DNA of 64,000 nucleotides from Ureibacillus terrenus. GTDB lineage: Bacteria > Bacillota > Bacilli > Bacillales_A > Planococcaceae. The stretch is from positions 124,001 through 188,000 of the forward strand of contig NZ_VIGD01000002.1 of the NCBI RefSeq assembly GCF_006569205.1, given 5' to 3'. The translations under genes and the position numbers were made by a program. Below are positions 62,145-64,000 of this stretch, piece after piece (position 1 is the first letter of the stretch; each line of letters opens with the position of its first letter). The notes beneath the pieces are model-generated. The model did not search any database and had not been told where the DNA came from. It worked only from the letters and a program-made list of their open reading frames with translations.

Positions 62145-62645
62145 CTACACTTTTTTTCCGACAATCACCAAATCCCGCTTGATGCCATCCAGTTTTGCCA
62201 CTTCCGGCAAGAGCCCCCATTTTTCAAATCCGAAATCAAAAAACAGACGAAGGCTCGGTTCATTATGTGCAAAGATGAAGCCCAGAAGCGTTTCGATTCC
62301 CAATTTCGGGCATTCCCCGATGACCTTGCCCAAAATCTTCTTGCCAAGTCCTTTTCCCCGGAAGTTTTCATGGAGGTAAATGCTGATTTCCGCGGTTGCA
62401 TCATAGGCTGGCCGGCCGTAGAAGGATTGGAGGCTTACCCAGCCGCAAATGGTTCCGTCATATTCGGCCACCCATAAAGGCCTTTTTTCCGGAGTGTGTT
62501 CATGAAACCAGTCCAACCGGTCTTCCACCGTGACCGGTTCGGTATCCGCAGTGACCATTCTGCTTGGAATGGTTGAATTGTAGATTTCCACAATGGTCGG
62601 CAAATCTCCAAGGATTGCAATCCGAAAAACGATATCGTTTGTCAT
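62145..62645 (-). CDS. GNAT N-acetyltransferase, phosphinothricin-acetyltransferase-like
   Basis: 166 residues from ATG 62645 (AAAGGATGGTTAAG upstream). GNAT motif A is SIYLHENFRGKGLGKKILGK with the acetyl-CoA R/GxGxG/A loop; TLLGFIFAHNEPSLRLFFDF is motif B. PLWVAEYDGTICGWVSLQSF and YNSTIPSRM at the start are typical of the PAT/YwnH group, which acetylates amino-acid analogues. Divergent from kbl. Confidence 0.88.
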   Translation of the reverse strand: MTNDIVFRIAILGDLPTIVEIYNSTIPSRMVTADTEPVTVEDRLDWFHEHTPEKRPLWVAEYDGTICGWVSLQSFYGRPAYDATAEISIYLHENFRGKGLGKKILGKVIGECPKLGIETLLGFIFAHNEPSLRLFFDFGFEKWGLLPEVAKLDGIKRDLVIVGKKV

Positions 62646-62869
62646 CTTAACCATCCTTTTAAATTCATATGTACAGAATTGATGAATTCATACTACCACT
62701 CTTTTGTTCCAGTATAAAATAAAAAATGCTCCGAAAGGGCTTGTTTATTTTAGGAACCATTGCAAGGGGGCGGCTGCCGTTTAATGTCGCAGAAATCATG
62801 AAATATTCGATGAAGAATCCGAAGCTTGCGTCATATATTGTTTCGAGGACCCAATCAGGAGGTGCAACA

Positions 62870-64000
62870 TTGGCAAAAGCTTTGGATTCTTTTTTGGAAG
62901 AAAACTTGCAGCAACTCAAAAGCCAAGGATTGTATAACGAGATTGATGTCATCGAAGGGGCGAATGGCCCTGTCATCGAAATCGACGGGAGACGGTTGAT
63001 CAATTTATCTTCCAACAATTATTTGGGATTGGCAACGAACGGGCAATTGAAGGAAGCGGCCAAATGCGCCATTGACCGGTACGGGGTAGGAGCGGGGGCG
63101 GTCCGCACCATCAACGGGACCCTCGATCTGCATCAAAAGCTGGAAGAAAAAATTGCGGAGTTTAAAGGCACGGAAGCGGCCATCAGCTACCAGTCCGGAT
63201 TCAACTGCAATATGGCCGCCATTTCCGCGGTGATGGATAAGGACGACTGCATATTGTCGGACCAGCTGAACCACGCTTCCATCATCGACGGTTGCCGATT
63301 ATCAAAAGCGAAAATCGTCGCATATGCCCATTCCGATATGGATGACTTGCGCAGAAAGGCAAAAGAAACGGCGGAGTCGGGGCGCTACCGGAAAATCATG
63401 GTCATTACCGATGGCGTGTTTTCCATGGACGGGGATTTGGCGAAGCTGCCGGAGATTGTGGAAATTGCAAGGGAATTTGATTTGATCACTTATGTGGATG
63501 ATGCCCACGGTTCAGGGGTCACCGGCAATGGAAGGGGGACGGTAAAGCATTTCGGGCTGGAAAAAGACATCGATTTTCAGATTGGAACATTGTCGAAAGC
63601 GATCGGCGTTGTCGGCGGGTATGTGGCAGGGAAGAAGAAGTTGATCGACTGGCTGAAAGTGCGTTCACGTCCGTTTTTATTTTCAACGGCCGTACCTCCC
63701 GGGGACGTGGCGGCGACCATTGCGGCGATTGATTTGTTGATGCGGTCGGAAGAATTGACAAGGAGATTGTGGGAAAACGGAAATTACTTCAAAGAAGGGC
63801 TGAAAAAGCTCGGGTTTGTTACCGGCAATTCGGAAACACCGATTACCCCGTGCATCATCGGGGATGAAAAATTGACCCAGCAGTTTTCCAAGAGGCTTAT
63901 CGAAGAAGGCGTTTATGCGAAAGCGATTGTCTATCCGACCGTGCCAAAAGGGACAGGGCGCGTCCGCAACATGCCGACCGCCGGCCATACAAAAGAAATG
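62870..64000 (+). CDS. kbl: 2-amino-3-ketobutyrate CoA ligase (glycine C-acetyltransferase), 3' end outside window
   Basis: 377 residues visible of about 395. Alpha-oxoamine synthase: [51 protein letters not shown] and the PLP-lysine [16 protein letters not shown]. Converts 2-amino-3-oxobutyrate and CoA to glycine and acetyl-CoA, usually with threonine dehydrogenase. The start is TTG 62870, with AGGAGGTGCAACA before it. The same frame stays open upstream to ATG 62726. No tdh gene is seen upstream in the window. Confidence 0.92.
   Translation, partial: MAKALDSFLEENLQQLKSQGLYNEIDVIEGANGPVIEIDGRRLINLSSNNYLGLATNGQLKEAAKCAIDRYGVGAGAVRTINGTLDLHQKLEEKIAEFKGTEAAISYQSGFNCNMAAISAVMDKDDCILSDQLNHASIIDGCRLSKAKIVAYAHSDMDDLRRKAKETAESGRYRKIMVITDGVFSMDGDLAKLPEIVEIAREFDLITYVDDAHGSGVTGNGRGTVKHFGLEKDIDFQIGTLSKAIGVVGGYVAGKKKLIDWLKVRSRPFLFSTAVPPGDVAATIAAIDLLMRSEELTRRLWENGNYFKEGLKKLGFVTGNSETPITPCIIGDEKLTQQFSKRLIEEGVYAKAIVYPTVPKGTGRVRNMPTAGHTKEM

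Overview
The window is chromosomal DNA from a low-to-moderate GC, endospore-forming member of the Bacillales. The signs are a GerA/GerB/GerC germinant-receptor operon, strong AGGAGG ribosome sites with frequent GTG/TTG starts, Spx, CsoR/CopZ/CopA, DUF1450 and DUF1292 proteins, and haem O synthase CtaB. A Ureibacillus/Lysinibacillus-like or thermophilic Bacillaceae host would fit, but that is only an impression. I saw no rRNA, tRNA, CRISPR array, prophage or intact insertion sequence.

Layout. 1-9.5 kb: an AlaR/AlaT-like regulator and aminotransferase pair (cut by the left edge), several small membrane or lipoprotein genes, an FMN reductase, serine acetyltransferase, a rhodanese, a glycine riboswitch controlling an ACT-domain/UPF0210 operon, and a YceI gene with two MhqR-like boxes. 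9.5-19 kb: an amino-acid permease, a methyltransferase, a PAS-PAS-GGDEF-EAL protein, ilvE with a CodY-like box, a PhzF protein, and an Xre regulator/membrane-protein pair with twin operators. 19-25 kb: a complete oppABCDF operon. 25-31.5 kb: an ECF sigma/anti-sigma pair, a HAD phosphatase, SelO, DUF1292, an AbrB-type membrane protein and CtaB. 31.8-39.2 kb: a TPR-GGDEF protein, an M20 dipeptidase, an orphan ECF sigma factor, an spx-like/marR operon, an SpsG-like protein and another FMN reductase. 39.4-47 kb: the ger operon, csoR-copZ-copA with two CsoR operators, and a YdhK lipoprotein. 47-50.5 kb: a GT8 glycosyltransferase and topB.

The standout region is 50.5-60.5 kb, which looks like a self-contained 3-hydroxybenzoate/gentisate catabolic island. 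It holds a TRAP transporter (DctP, DctQ, DctM), an FAD 3-hydroxybenzoate 6-hydroxylase-type monooxygenase, gentisate 1,2-dioxygenase, a fumarylpyruvate-hydrolase-type FAH protein, two paralogous IclR regulators and a DinB-fold protein. No recognisable glutathione-type maleylpyruvate isomerase is present. The DinB-fold protein carries the three-histidine metal site of the superfamily that contains mycothiol-dependent maleylpyruvate isomerase, so it is a good candidate for the missing isomerase, perhaps using bacillithiol. Four promoter regions of the island carry variants of one 17-bp inverted repeat (AGWGAAYnnnRTTCnCT), which would join transporter, enzymes and DinB gene in one IclR regulon.

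A second unexplained signal is a family of 21-bp tandem repeats. There is one large array of 24 units at 56.2-56.7 kb and a diverged array at about 4.63-4.80 kb with exact 21-bp spacing. The right end (62.9-64 kb) carries a nearly complete kbl gene.
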